Below, one piece after another: positions 26,334 to 35,541 of a stretch of 64,000 bases of DNA. A program made the translations under genes and the position numbers. The DNA comes from Flavobacteriaceae bacterium (lineage in GTDB: Bacteria > Bacteroidota > Bacteroidia > Flavobacteriales > Flavobacteriaceae). Where the stretch lies: assembly GCA_019634365.1 (NCBI GenBank), contig JAHQVM010000003.1, positions 45,492 to 109,491 of the forward strand, read 5' to 3'. Every line of letters starts with the position of its first letter. Positions within the stretch are counted from its first letter, which is position 1. The notes beneath the pieces were generated by a model. That model saw only the letters and a list, made by a program, of their open reading frames with translations. It did no database searches and was not told the DNA's origin.

Positions 26334-26388
26334 CCCAAAAAAACCAACCAAAAAAACTAAGATGACTTACTTATGTTAATAAATAAAT
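26303..26388 (-). ncRNA. Candidate small RNA between promoter C and a terminator
   Basis: Promoter C (26394-26461) would start a transcript near 26388 that meets the terminator after about 85 nt. The stretch has no ATG on the minus strand, is T-rich (two runs of seven T), and ends in the hairpin. Either this is a small RNA or the promoter is a second, attenuated start for the plug-VWA gene. Prediction from promoter and terminator positions only. Confidence 0.35.
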
Positions 26389-26393
26389 ACACT

Positions 26394-26461
26394 CAAACTT
26401 ACTTTGGATGTCTATAAAATAAAAGTGGGATTGAGGGAAGTACCCACCCCATTGAGGGAAG
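26394..26461 (-). promoter_or_regulatory. Tandem TGAG-element promoter C
   Basis: Two identical copies of ATTGAGGGAAG (26430-26440 and 26451-26461) start 21 bp apart, the proximal one 29 bp from TAAGTTTG (minus, 26401-26394), a full match to TAnnTTTG. It lies directly after the menE stop. No annotated gene begins at the spacing seen at A and B. Confidence 0.6.
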
Positions 26462-26464
26462 CTG

Positions 26465-27541
26465 TTACTTGTGCTTGTGAAGCAAGGAAAGCACGTCCTG
26501 TCGTTTTATTTTTCCGGTTTCCGTATACGGAAACTGTGACAAGGAATATATTTTTTTGGGACGCTCGTATTTATGTAGGCCTTGAAAGGCTTTAGTATAA
26601 ACGGCTTCGCTTGGCAATTCCTGTCCTTCCACAATAAGAATAAGGCGATCACCCAAAGCTTCATCTTTCTCTGAAGCCACGATAAAGGAAAAATTGAAAT
26701 GCTTGGAAAGTTTCATTTCGATCTCTTCGGGACTCAACTTAATGCCCCCGCTGTTAATTACGTTGTCGATCCTACCCAACCAGCTAAATGACACTGGGGA
26801 GTGCAAGGTGACCAAATCGTTCGTTATCACTGTGTGGTAACTTACTTTAGGGGCTTCTATTACAAGACACCCTCGATCATCATGAGAAAACGTAACATGA
26901 GGTAAGGCCGAAAAAACATCCGATTTGGCAAAACCATTCAACCTTCTTACTGCCACATGTGTTATGGTTTCGGTCATACCATAAGTGGCAAAAACCTCGG
27001 TAGTCTTATGCTGAAGTTGTTTTTCCAATTCCGTAGAAATAGCTCCACCACCCACAATCATTTTCTTGACCTTGTCTAACGCCTCCAAAGAGTGGTGGAG
27101 TTGAAAGGGCACCATCGCCACGAAGTCATAATTGTTATCGTATTCGGTAAGAGCATCTTTATTGGGTGCAACCGCATGTAAATCCCAACCCAGCACCAAT
27201 GCACGTACCAACATCATTTTTCCAGCGATATAATCGGCAGATAGGCATAAAAGAGCTTTTGTGCCCTCTCCTATTTTAAAATAGGCGCCGGTGGCTTCAG
27301 CACTATTGATCATGTGCTCTTTTTCAAGAAATATTTCCTTAGGAATGCCTGTTGAGCCTGAAGTTCGCACCCTAATGGTTTCACCAAAATCCAACCATTC
27401 TTCCATAAAATTGGCAATACTTACCTCATAAGGTGCTCCATGGGTTTTAAGGTCATCAACGAAATTCAATAATTCCTCGGCAGAGGAATAGGACAGCCCA
27501 TTGAACTTAAACTTTGGATGTATAGAGGGTGAGGTTGGCAT
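26465..27541 (-). CDS. menE: o-Succinylbenzoate-CoA ligase (MenE-like AMP-binding enzyme)
   Basis: A 358-residue adenylate-forming enzyme, shorter than average as is usual for Bacteroidota MenE. The AMP-binding loop is TSGSTGIPKEI (near residue 60); FATYGMTETITH (near 190), WLGRIDNVINSGGIKLSPEEIE (near 258, split here by the hinge) and a final Lys in TGKIKRQ are family motifs. It activates o-succinylbenzoate with CoA for the ring-closing step of menaquinone synthesis. The operon order (UPF0173, menC, CPBP, menE) supports MenE over other ligases. Confidence 0.9.
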   Translation of the reverse strand: MPTSPSIHPKFKFNGLSYSSAEELLNFVDDLKTHGAPYEVSIANFMEEWLDFGETIRVRTSGSTGIPKEIFLEKEHMINSAEATGAYFKIGEGTKALLCLSADYIAGKMMLVRALVLGWDLHAVAPNKDALTEYDNNYDFVAMVPFQLHHSLEALDKVKKMIVGGGAISTELEKQLQHKTTEVFATYGMTETITHVAVRRLNGFAKSDVFSALPHVTFSHDDRGCLVIEAPKVSYHTVITNDLVTLHSPVSFSWLGRIDNVINSGGIKLSPEEIEMKLSKHFNFSFIVASEKDEALGDRLILIVEGQELPSEAVYTKAFQGLHKYERPKKIYSLSQFPYTETGKIKRQDVLSLLHKHK

Positions 27542-27552
27542 CTTGTTTGGTT

Positions 27553-28515
27553 CTAAGCGTTTCCGATTTCGGCAACGGTTTCATCGGGGGGGCGTTCTAC
27601 CTTACCGAAGAGCTTTCCACCCCAATCCTTCCATTTGTACCGCCATGCCATGATTAACAAAAAGACTGGGTATACAATCAATACAGGAATAAGCACGTCC
27701 CATCCCATGGTAGGTTCTGAAACATCCTTTAAAATAGAATGGGTCTTGAAGGCGGTCCAATCGGCAGTGACCAATAAAGCGGCAATAAGATTATTTCCAG
27801 CATGGAATCCCAAAGCGAGTTCCAATCCTTCGTCCATTAAAGTCATGATTCCCAAGAAGAAGCCCGTCCCAATATAATATACCATAACAATAGGACCCAA
27901 TTTATCCACTTCTGGATTGAAATAATGCATTCCTCCAAATACCACAGAGGTAATGATTAAGGGCAACCATTTATTCCCAAACATTACCCCAAATCCTTGC
28001 ATGAGGTAGCCTCGAAACAGATATTCTTCAAAACTGGTTTGCAATGGAATCATAACGATGGCTACCAATGCCAAAATGATAAAAGGTTGCCAATTAAATT
28101 GCACCACATAATCTTCTGGTGATTGATAATAGTCATATACTGTGGTTCCAATGGTAAAAACTGCAACTAAAACAAACCCAAACCAAAAACGGCCCCAATC
28201 AATTTTTTTGCGTGATGTGGTCACGGCGCGCATGGGTTGCTGATGTACATATCGCACCCATATATAAAGGCCCAAAAGCCCAATGGCAAAGGCCAGTAAC
28301 ATTAAAAACAAGGTGAGATTGGAATCCAATATTCCCATAATGGCATTGGGGTCTTCCATAAGGGCAAAGGCATCCATGCCTTCGGATACGGCTTTCATCA
28401 TGGCTGCAATGATGAAAGGAAAGGAACCAAATTGCCAGATAAAAAATATAACCAAAAACCCCACAATATAGCGCCAGCCTTCGTGTAGGTATTTATAAGC
28501 AAGCTGTATAAACAT
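27553..28515 (-). CDS. CPBP family intramembrane metalloprotease
   Basis: A 320-residue inner-membrane protein with about eight hydrophobic helices. The three CPBP/Abi motifs are present: EE in TSFEEYLFRGYLMQ (near residue 163), FGGMHYFNPE (near 198) and HAGNN (near 240). CPBP proteins are Rce1-like membrane proteases with roles in processing peptides or, in other phyla, bacteriocin immunity. Here it is embedded in the menaquinone operon, 11 bp before menE and 43 bp after menC. A role in that pathway is not known. Confidence 0.9.
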   Translation of the reverse strand: MFIQLAYKYLHEGWRYIVGFLVIFFIWQFGSFPFIIAAMMKAVSEGMDAFALMEDPNAIMGILDSNLTLFLMLLAFAIGLLGLYIWVRYVHQQPMRAVTTSRKKIDWGRFWFGFVLVAVFTIGTTVYDYYQSPEDYVVQFNWQPFIILALVAIVMIPLQTSFEEYLFRGYLMQGFGVMFGNKWLPLIITSVVFGGMHYFNPEVDKLGPIVMVYYIGTGFFLGIMTLMDEGLELALGFHAGNNLIAALLVTADWTAFKTHSILKDVSEPTMGWDVLIPVLIVYPVFLLIMAWRYKWKDWGGKLFGKVERPPDETVAEIGNA

Positions 28516-28558
28516 AGTATCTTTTTAAAACGGATTAGAGGGCGATTCCTGCATTTTG

Positions 28559-29599
28559 TTACGGAATCTGGGAAATATCCCATTGTTTATCGGAATCGTA
28601 CCAAATATTCCCTTGTTTTATGGTTAATGGTGAGGGCATATTGTTGGTGTATAAGCTGCCGGTTCCCAATCCTTGCGGCAATTTACTATTTTTTGTGAAG
28701 GTATATTGCGAAATGGCATTCAATCCAACATTACTTTCCAAGGCTGAGGTAATCCACCATCCCACATTTTTTTCTTCTGCTAGGGAAATCCAGGTGTCAC
28801 TCCCTTGAAAACCACCAATAAAACTGGGCTTCAAAATGATAAATTGTGGTTGAATGGTATCGAGTAACTCCCATTTCCTTTCGGAAGAAAATACCCCAAT
28901 TAATTCTTCATCCAAGGCAATGGGTAATGGAGTCACTTCACACAAATGTGCCATTTCCTGCCATTGTCCTTGTTTAATGGGTTGTTCGATGGAATGAATC
29001 TGAAGCTCTGAAAGGTACTTCAATTTCTCCAAGGCTTCCGAAGGAGCAAAAGCACCGTTGGCATCTACCCTGAGTTCTATTTGTGAAGGGTTGAATTCTT
29101 TTCGGATGGCTTTAAGTAGTTGCAATTCCGTATCAAAATCGATCGCACCAATCTTCATTTTAATACAAGTAAAGCCTTTGTCAATTCGCGCTGCGATCTG
29201 TTCCTTCATAAAGGTTTCATCGCCCATCCATATAAGTCCGTTGATAGGAATACCTTCAGTACCATTTGAAAATCCAGAAGGATACAATTGAAACGGATCT
29301 CCTGCATGGAGGGATCGAAAAGCCGCCTCCACGCCTATCTGAATGGAAGGAAATTCCTCCAATTCCGAATAGAGCCACTCCAAACCCTTTTCTATATGTT
29401 GGCAAGTCCATGCCAGCTTTTCCTCATAATCGGGACGATCGTCAATGCTCAATCCTCTTAGCAGGCCACATTCCCCAAGACCCCATCGATCTCCCTCCTG
29501 AATTTTCAGGTAATAGGTTTCCTTGGTTCTAAGGACGCCTCGGGAAGTTCCCGCAGGGCTTTTAAATTCTAGAATGTGCTTTGTGTAATTTGCTTTCAA
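28559..29599 (-). CDS. menC: o-Succinylbenzoate synthase
   Basis: A 346-residue enolase-superfamily enzyme that dehydrates SHCHC to o-succinylbenzoate in menaquinone synthesis. Motifs: the catalytic Lys in CIKMKIG (near residue 145), metal ligands in LRVDANGAF (near 172), SIEQPI (near 200) and ALDEELIG (near 228), and the second Lys in ILKPSFIGGFQ (near 253). It is 24 bp after the UPF0173 gene and upstream of CPBP and menE. Cytoplasmic. Confidence 0.92.
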   Translation of the reverse strand: MKANYTKHILEFKSPAGTSRGVLRTKETYYLKIQEGDRWGLGECGLLRGLSIDDRPDYEEKLAWTCQHIEKGLEWLYSELEEFPSIQIGVEAAFRSLHAGDPFQLYPSGFSNGTEGIPINGLIWMGDETFMKEQIAARIDKGFTCIKMKIGAIDFDTELQLLKAIRKEFNPSQIELRVDANGAFAPSEALEKLKYLSELQIHSIEQPIKQGQWQEMAHLCEVTPLPIALDEELIGVFSSERKWELLDTIQPQFIILKPSFIGGFQGSDTWISLAEEKNVGWWITSALESNVGLNAISQYTFTKNSKLPQGLGTGSLYTNNMPSPLTIKQGNIWYDSDKQWDISQIP

Positions 29600-29623
29600 T
29601 CGAATTGAATATGATAATGAACA

Positions 29624-30301
29624 CTAAACTTCCATAAAGGCTCCAATGTCTAACAGAACTAGTTCCTTACCTGCTTTACTAAAGGCATCCTGAGCTCCTT
29701 GGGTATCAATTTCAATATAACCGAAGGTATTGTAATGAACTCCCAATACACGATTGCATTCCACAAAATCACTGGCTATTACGGCGTCTTCAATTCCCAT
29801 GGTGAAATTATCACCTATGGGTAAGATGGCAAGATCGAGTTTGGTTCGCATAGGAATCAACTTCATGTCCATTGTCAAGGCGGTATCGCCTGCGATATAG
29901 ATGTTCTTTTCACCCTCAATGACAAATCCACCGGGAAAACCACCATCAGATCCATCGTCAAAGGTGCTAGTATGAATGGCATTTACGTATTTTACCTTTC
30001 CGAAGTCAAAAGACCAACTTCCACCATGATTCATAGGATGAACAGTGCAACCTTTGGCTTGATAGTGCATGGCGATTTCATAATTGGAAACAATGGTTGC
30101 TCCCGTATTTTTTGCAATGGCTTCGGCGTCCAACACATGATCCAAATGGGCATGTGTCAACAATATATAATCGGCTTTTAAGTCATTTACAGAAACGGCA
30201 TCTTTAGAGAGCGGATTTCCCGAGATAAAAGGATCAACGATTATGTGCTTTCCAGTGGTTTCAATGGCTAGACTGTTTTGACCGTAGAATGTGATTTTCA
30301 T
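29624..30301 (-). CDS. UPF0173-type metal-dependent hydrolase (metallo-beta-lactamase fold)
   Basis: A 225-residue cytoplasmic protein. The metal motif THAHLDH (residues 49-55) is intact, with further ligands in NHGGSW, AGDTAL (near 137) and GVHYNTFG (near 195). It resembles the UPF0173/UlaG-like family, whose substrates are mostly unknown. It opens the operon with menC, CPBP and menE, with a 151-bp gap to menA upstream. In many Flavobacteriaceae the same gene sits among men genes, but no menaquinone step is assigned to it. Confidence 0.9.
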   Translation of the reverse strand: MKITFYGQNSLAIETTGKHIIVDPFISGNPLSKDAVSVNDLKADYILLTHAHLDHVLDAEAIAKNTGATIVSNYEIAMHYQAKGCTVHPMNHGGSWSFDFGKVKYVNAIHTSTFDDGSDGGFPGGFVIEGEKNIYIAGDTALTMDMKLIPMRTKLDLAILPIGDNFTMGIEDAVIASDFVECNRVLGVHYNTFGYIEIDTQGAQDAFSKAGKELVLLDIGAFMEV

Positions 30302-30452
30302 GTGCTATAATTTATGATGAGAGGGTAAAACTTTGTTCCTTCTGTAAATTTAGTGGATTTTACCTTCTCAGTTTATGTCTACAGGTGTTCATTTTATGCT
30401 TGGGCAAATCATTCACCCTTCAAATTATTCGAATCCCAAAATGAAAAGGTGT

Positions 30453-31343
30453 TTAGTGAAAAATTCCGAAGAGAAAAGCGAACGCAAAGGTACTTAGGGC
30501 CACCTTCTTTAATTCTGCATCCAAAAGGCGTGGTTCCCTGTTCTTCTTTACCACAATCATATTCAAGATAAGAGGAACGAAGGCGATGAGGTAAATAAAC
30601 TGTAACGGTTGGTTATAATTCAATAGCGTGTACACAATTGCCGTCGCCATTCCTGAACAGAGCAAGAAATAATGGTACTTTTTGGCTTTTTCACTTCCCA
30701 TTTTCACCACGAGTGTATTCTTCCCAACGTTGGCATCGTTCTCAATATCCCGCATATTGTTTACATTCAGTACAGCGGTACTGAATACTCCAATACTTAT
30801 GGCAGGCAACAATAACTCCCAATCGAGTGACTTTGTAAACAAGAAATAGGTTCCCATCACGCTCAGTAATCCGAAGAACAAAAACACAAAGATGTCTCCC
30901 TTACCCGAATACCCATAAGCACTTTTCCCCACGGTATATTTTATGGCTGCTATGACTGCGGCAATCGCCAGATTAAAGAAAATAAATGCCAACAAAAAGT
31001 TTTCATTACCAAAGGCCATGAATATGAGCATACTGGCAATGAGTAGCGTAATTCCTCCCGTAATATACATGGCCCGTTTCATTTGCTTGGGAGTAATGAT
31101 CCCACTTGCCACCATGCGTTGTTCCCCTTCCCGGTTTGCATCGGTTCCCTTCACGCCATCTCCGTAGTCATTGGCGAAATTGGATAGTACCTGAAAACCG
31201 ATGGTGGTTAATACAGCAAGCCAGAACATGGGAGACTTCAGTACATATTCAGTTGCTAATGATGATCCAACAATGATCCCAGAAATTGAAAGTGGAAGGG
31301 TTCTTAAACGGGCTGCTCCTAACCAGGCTTTTACTTTTGACAT
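30453..31343 (-). CDS. menA: 1,4-dihydroxy-2-naphthoate polyprenyltransferase
   Basis: A 296-residue UbiA-superfamily membrane protein with about nine helices. The prenyl-diphosphate binding motif NFANDYGDGVKGTD (near residues 55-68) and the second Asp-rich motif NNMRDIENDANVGK (near 185) are both visible. It attaches the isoprenoid tail to dihydroxynaphthoate to give demethylmenaquinone. The other men genes follow 151 bp downstream on the same strand. Confidence 0.94.
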   Translation of the reverse strand: MSKVKAWLGAARLRTLPLSISGIIVGSSLATEYVLKSPMFWLAVLTTIGFQVLSNFANDYGDGVKGTDANREGEQRMVASGIITPKQMKRAMYITGGITLLIASMLIFMAFGNENFLLAFIFFNLAIAAVIAAIKYTVGKSAYGYSGKGDIFVFLFFGLLSVMGTYFLFTKSLDWELLLPAISIGVFSTAVLNVNNMRDIENDANVGKNTLVVKMGSEKAKKYHYFLLCSGMATAIVYTLLNYNQPLQFIYLIAFVPLILNMIVVKKNREPRLLDAELKKVALSTFAFAFLFGIFH

Positions 31344-31379
31344 GGATAAAAATTATCTCGCAAAAATAGGGTAAAAAAG

Positions 31380-31413
31380 AAAATCCGCCCCCACAATAGC
31401 GAGAACGGACTTT
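31380..31413 (-). terminator. Intrinsic terminator after the choice-of-anchor I gene
   Basis: On the minus strand AAAGTCCG pairs with CGGATTTT (8 bp with one G-U) around an 18-nt loop, followed by TTTTTTAC. It lies 20 bp past the stop codon at 31433. Confidence 0.7.
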
Positions 31414-31432
31414 CCATTACTAACTAACTAAT

Positions 31433-34222
31433 TTATCTAACTATGAATCTTGAAATTTGTCCTTTGGAACTCTTAATAATATAGGTTCCGCTTGTAAAGG
31501 AGGCAATATCAATAACTGCGACCTCTCCAGTAGTAGCGATCAATCTTCCGGTAATGTCATAAATTTGATAGGTTCCCGGCTTGCTCAAGAAAATCATATC
31601 ATCTGCTGGGTTCGGATACACCACCAAAGCTTCCGAAGCGATTTCGACATCGTTTATGGATAGAATGTCATTGTTAATTTCGAATACGCTCAAGGTAGCA
31701 CTACCTTCATTCGCGATCACCAACAAACCAGTGTCGGTTGGGCTTTCTTCAAAAGGAATGTAAAGAACACCTTCTGGCGCCAAATCTCCCATTTCGTCTC
31801 CTCCAGGTGTAGCATCACGACTGTTTTCGTACTCCAAGAATACTGGATTGGCAGGGTCGGTTACGTTGTACACCATAACACCACCTATTCTTTCCAATAA
31901 AATGAAAGCGTAATACTCACCGTTAATTTCCTGAACAATGACACCTTCTGGTTCAGGGCCCTTGTTATCACTTCTGTTTTTAAAGTTGTTGTTGCTGTTA
32001 CTGGCATTGAAGATTCCTCCATATACAGGATCATTGGCCGTGATTACTTCAAAATCGTTGGCACTATCGTACACCAAGTTTCCTGTGTCTGCTTCGAAAA
32101 TACTGAAGGAACGTCCTCCAAACACGTGAATCTGCTCGAACAGACCGTCATTGTCGATATCACCGGAAGCATTGGTTACATTGATTTCGGCCAGATTGCT
32201 TTCCAATTCCAACACATCGATATCCGAAAATAATGCTGGATCCAAGGTGTAATCGTCGTCATCTATTTTGCGCTCTTCTTCGTAGGTATCATACTCCCTT
32301 GCATCTCCTTCGTTGGCAGTTACCACATAAGTAGTTCCATTTACTTCGTAGGTAGTAATGGCATCGGGCATGTACATTCCGTAAATGGGCCAATTGGCAT
32401 CGAAAATAAAATCGGTTTCGTCACTCACATCGATGGTATTTGGGAACTGACTGTGATCTTTCAATCCGAAAGGCAGTACTTCTGTGATCTCCATGTTTAC
32501 TAAATCGACCACGGCGTAAGCATTGTTTTCCTGAAGGGAAACATAAGCCATTTGCGAATCATCGGAAACTGCCACGTATTCTGGCTCAAGGTCTTGGGAA
32601 ACAGTAGCTCCAGGGCCATAAATTCGTACTCCAGCATCCTCCAATTCCGTCTCCTGCGAATCGAATGCATTAAAACTTAACGTAGTAACATTCGCTTGTG
32701 AGATAGTACCCAAACCTCCACTTACATCGATAATGGAGATACTTCCTTCGGGATCGATAGAGTAATCGTCGTTAGGCTCACCTTCATTGGCTACGATTAC
32801 TTTGGTCCCATCGGGTGTAAAGGTCACCATATCGGGCAGGGCTCCTACTTCCAGGTATACCCCATCTGTATTAGCCACATCACCAATAAGAACGGTTCCG
32901 TTATCGGTTTTTTCTATTCCAGAAATTGCCAAAGCGTACAAACCACCATAGGTTGCAACACTCTGTACACCGTCACCTGTGGCGGCAAAATCGATGGATA
33001 GATTGGTCGACATATTACTTGGATCGGAAAAATCGATGAATTCCAATTTCGTGTCATTCGTTACTAAAATCTGCTGACTATCGGCATCGTAAGCAGCAAT
33101 TTCTGCTGTTCCGTCACCATCCACCAAGAAACTTGCTAAATAGGAAAGGTCCAGTTCGGTATCATCACCGGCAGGAACCACAGTGTCATCATCCAAGATG
33201 TACACTCCTAAGGTGTCATTTCCTCCTAAAGTAACATTGTTTTCATTCTGAAGTTGAAGTACGAAAAACAAATCCCCTTCGTCATCTGAATTATTGGTAA
33301 TAGGAATAGTAACAGTCTGTGCTCCGGACTGGGACACAGGAAATGTTAGTGTTTCGGTTGAAACGTAGTTGAAATCGGAACCATTTACCGCCGTTCCTCC
33401 TGAGATCAAAACCACATCTACAGATCCTTCTTCTGTAGGAGCCTGGTCCGGTACCACGGAAATTTCAACCGAGCTATCGTTTTCGTTTACTGAAACAAAG
33501 GCATTGTCGAACTCCACATCGGCAATGATAATAGGATCTGCTTCAAAACGTACATTGTCCAAATACAAGGCTTCGCTACCAGAATTGGATCGTAGCTCAA
33601 CCACCAATTGCACCATGGCATTGTCTGGCACGGCAGCACTTCCGTTTTGCCATGCATCTTCGATATTAAGGTCGTCAATGTCAGACCCCTCTGTATTTAA
33701 AATGTCTATTTCGGTGCTATTGGTCAAGTCGCGAACATAAATGCGAATTCTGTCGTTAGAATCGTCATTGGCAGTTCCATCGCCTTCCCATCCAGTACCA
33801 TTTACGAAGTAATCTATAAAAACCACATTGTTTGAGAAACCTGCAAAGTCTACTATATCGAACTCTAGGATCATATTTCCATCGGCATCAGACATTTGGT
33901 ATCCGTTAGCACCGTCGGTATATGCAGTAACATCTCCCGTGAAATCTGTAGTTCCTACAAAGTCACCATCGGTAAGGCCACTTCCAGGAGTGTCGTAAGG
34001 AACATAGGTTGCATTGTATCCCATTTCTCCTCCGGTTGTTGTGAAGTCTACTTCAGGTTCGCCAGCATTATTGATTAGATCATGGGCTGTACTGGCATCG
34101 CCCGTATCTGTATATTGACCTCCAGGTACTGGGGGTTCTTCAAAACTAGTGGCAGCCACTTGGGCAGTAAGTGTGCTCAGGCATCCTAAAAAGGCCAGGG
34201 CAAAAAGGGTAATTTTTTTCAT
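31433..34222 (-). CDS. Choice-of-anchor I family protein with Calx-beta segment and T9SS type A sorting domain
   Basis: A 929-residue secreted protein (signal MKKITLFALAFLGCLSTLTAQ). Residues of about 22-230 are a beta-sandwich ligand-binding-like region; about 235-345 a Calx-beta-like domain (VNENDSSVEISV); about 355-850 a seven-bladed propeller-like domain of the choice-of-anchor I family (PDMVTFTPDGTKVIVANEGEPN, YVVTANEGDAREY, KGPEPEGVI). The last 80 residues form a sorting domain (VYPNPADD). Related domains occur in phosphatase/phytase-type proteins, but no catalytic assignment is possible here. Surface or secreted, possibly Ca-binding. Confidence 0.9.
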   Translation of the reverse strand: MKKITLFALAFLGCLSTLTAQVAATSFEEPPVPGGQYTDTGDASTAHDLINNAGEPEVDFTTTGGEMGYNATYVPYDTPGSGLTDGDFVGTTDFTGDVTAYTDGANGYQMSDADGNMILEFDIVDFAGFSNNVVFIDYFVNGTGWEGDGTANDDSNDRIRIYVRDLTNSTEIDILNTEGSDIDDLNIEDAWQNGSAAVPDNAMVQLVVELRSNSGSEALYLDNVRFEADPIIIADVEFDNAFVSVNENDSSVEISVVPDQAPTEEGSVDVVLISGGTAVNGSDFNYVSTETLTFPVSQSGAQTVTIPITNNSDDEGDLFFVLQLQNENNVTLGGNDTLGVYILDDDTVVPAGDDTELDLSYLASFLVDGDGTAEIAAYDADSQQILVTNDTKLEFIDFSDPSNMSTNLSIDFAATGDGVQSVATYGGLYALAISGIEKTDNGTVLIGDVANTDGVYLEVGALPDMVTFTPDGTKVIVANEGEPNDDYSIDPEGSISIIDVSGGLGTISQANVTTLSFNAFDSQETELEDAGVRIYGPGATVSQDLEPEYVAVSDDSQMAYVSLQENNAYAVVDLVNMEITEVLPFGLKDHSQFPNTIDVSDETDFIFDANWPIYGMYMPDAITTYEVNGTTYVVTANEGDAREYDTYEEERKIDDDDYTLDPALFSDIDVLELESNLAEINVTNASGDIDNDGLFEQIHVFGGRSFSIFEADTGNLVYDSANDFEVITANDPVYGGIFNASNSNNNFKNRSDNKGPEPEGVIVQEINGEYYAFILLERIGGVMVYNVTDPANPVFLEYENSRDATPGGDEMGDLAPEGVLYIPFEESPTDTGLLVIANEGSATLSVFEINNDILSINDVEIASEALVVYPNPADDMIFLSKPGTYQIYDITGRLIATTGEVAVIDIASFTSGTYIIKSSKGQISRFIVR

Positions 34223-34434
34223 TATGGTATTCGTTTTTTAATTAGCACTACAAAATTACCCAGCAAGGATGCGAAGGGTTTTAGCTAATCTTTAAGGAAT
34301 GATGAAGTGTATATTGTATTGCTGTAGTCCATGCCTTTCAAAATTTAAGAGAAGGTAAAGTAAACGTTAGCTGTTCCCCGAGATGCTATAATTTTTATAT
34401 TTTTAACAAATAACCCATCAAAAACAAACAACGA

Positions 34435-34809
34435 ATGAAAAGAAACCCTGACATTGGATTGCTCGTACTTCGAGTAGGACTCTCCGCCCTAATGCTTACG
34501 CATGGAATCCCTAAATTTTTGGAACTCATTGGAGGAAATACGAACGTGGTAGGAGACCCTATCGGTGTAGGAGGACTTCTTAGTTCCATATTGGTTGTCC
34601 TAGGAGAGTTTATTGCTCCCGTACTTATTATCATTGGACTAAAAACGAGGATGTCGGCTGTTGTAGCTGCCATTACCATGGCTGTTGCTGCCTTTATTGT
34701 TCATGCAGCAGATCCAATTGCCACCAAGGAAAAAGCCCTACTTTATCTAGTAGGTTTTATCGCAATCGCCCTGATGGGTGCAGGACGAATTTCTGTTGAC
34801 AAAAAATAA
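34435..34809 (+). CDS. DoxX family membrane protein
   Basis: A 124-residue four-helix membrane protein with family motifs LLVLRVGLSALMLTHGIPKF and LGEFIAPVLIIIGLKTRMSA. Function not established. The next gene begins at the base after its stop (TAA-ATG), so the two are translated together. The 212 bp before it hold only A/T-rich DNA with no consensus promoter that I can defend. Confidence 0.88.
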   Translation: MKRNPDIGLLVLRVGLSALMLTHGIPKFLELIGGNTNVVGDPIGVGGLLSSILVVLGEFIAPVLIIIGLKTRMSAVVAAITMAVAAFIVHAADPIATKEKALLYLVGFIAIALMGAGRISVDKK

Positions 34810-35541
34810 ATGCCTTTATTCACAAAAAGCTTGAAATTAAAGTCCTTTAACGATCGTCGTTTGGGGCGTTACTTATTGTACGCCCTAGGCGAGATTGTGT
34901 TGGTGGTTGCTGGTATTCTTATTGCCTTAAGTATCAATAATCATAATGAAGAGGTAAAGCAGAAGAAGTACCTCAACGGAATTTTTCAAAGTATCTCTGC
35001 CGATCTCGAAAGGGATACACTTATTGTGGGACAAGCGGTAAAGAATTACGAGCAACGGGAAGAAATTCTTCAGAAAATATTGAACGATTCCCTTTCGTTG
35101 GAAGATTACAAAAAATGCGTATTGTGCACGGCTGTTATCTCTTCCTACGTTCCTTTCGATATTAATGACAAAGGCTACCTTCAGCTTCGTGATTTCAATG
35201 CTTCATCTAAAGAAAAGGACAGTTTGGCGGTGAGTCTTGTTCAGTTTTACAAGTCCTACCAACTTACGTTGACACAGTTGAGTGATGAAATAAAGAATAA
35301 CTCCCTAGAAAATCTAAAATACTGGAGGGATCATTATCCTTGGTTTAGTTCTATGATGGCCAACAAACAAGATGATCGCATTGCCGATTACATGAAAAAC
35401 GATCCCGATTTTAAGAATCGAGCCGGATATTACAATTTAATTGCCTGCAAAAATTTCAAGCTCGTGGTTTCCTTGTACAAGGATGATGCTATAGAGGCAC
35501 TTGAAGAAATTGAAAAACGATTGCAAGAAGCGGAAGATTAG
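34810..35541 (+). CDS. DUF6090 family single-pass membrane protein
   Basis: A 243-residue protein with a basic N-terminus, one membrane helix (YALGEIVLVVAGILIALSIN, about residues 25-44) and the motif NNHNEE right after it, as in DUF6090 proteins of Bacteroidota. The remainder (about 50-243) is predicted mostly helical and periplasmic. Function unknown. Directly coupled to the DoxX gene. Its end overlaps the convergent holA by 4 bp. Confidence 0.85.
   Translation: MPLFTKSLKLKSFNDRRLGRYLLYALGEIVLVVAGILIALSINNHNEEVKQKKYLNGIFQSISADLERDTLIVGQAVKNYEQREEILQKILNDSLSLEDYKKCVLCTAVISSYVPFDINDKGYLQLRDFNASSKEKDSLAVSLVQFYKSYQLTLTQLSDEIKNNSLENLKYWRDHYPWFSSMMANKQDDRIADYMKNDPDFKNRAGYYNLIACKNFKLVVSLYKDDAIEALEEIEKRLQEAED

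Noticed and set aside
26404-26595. Plus-strand 63-codon frame at the menE 3' end
   Set aside because: Antisense to menE and across promoter C; no signal, no homologue recognised.
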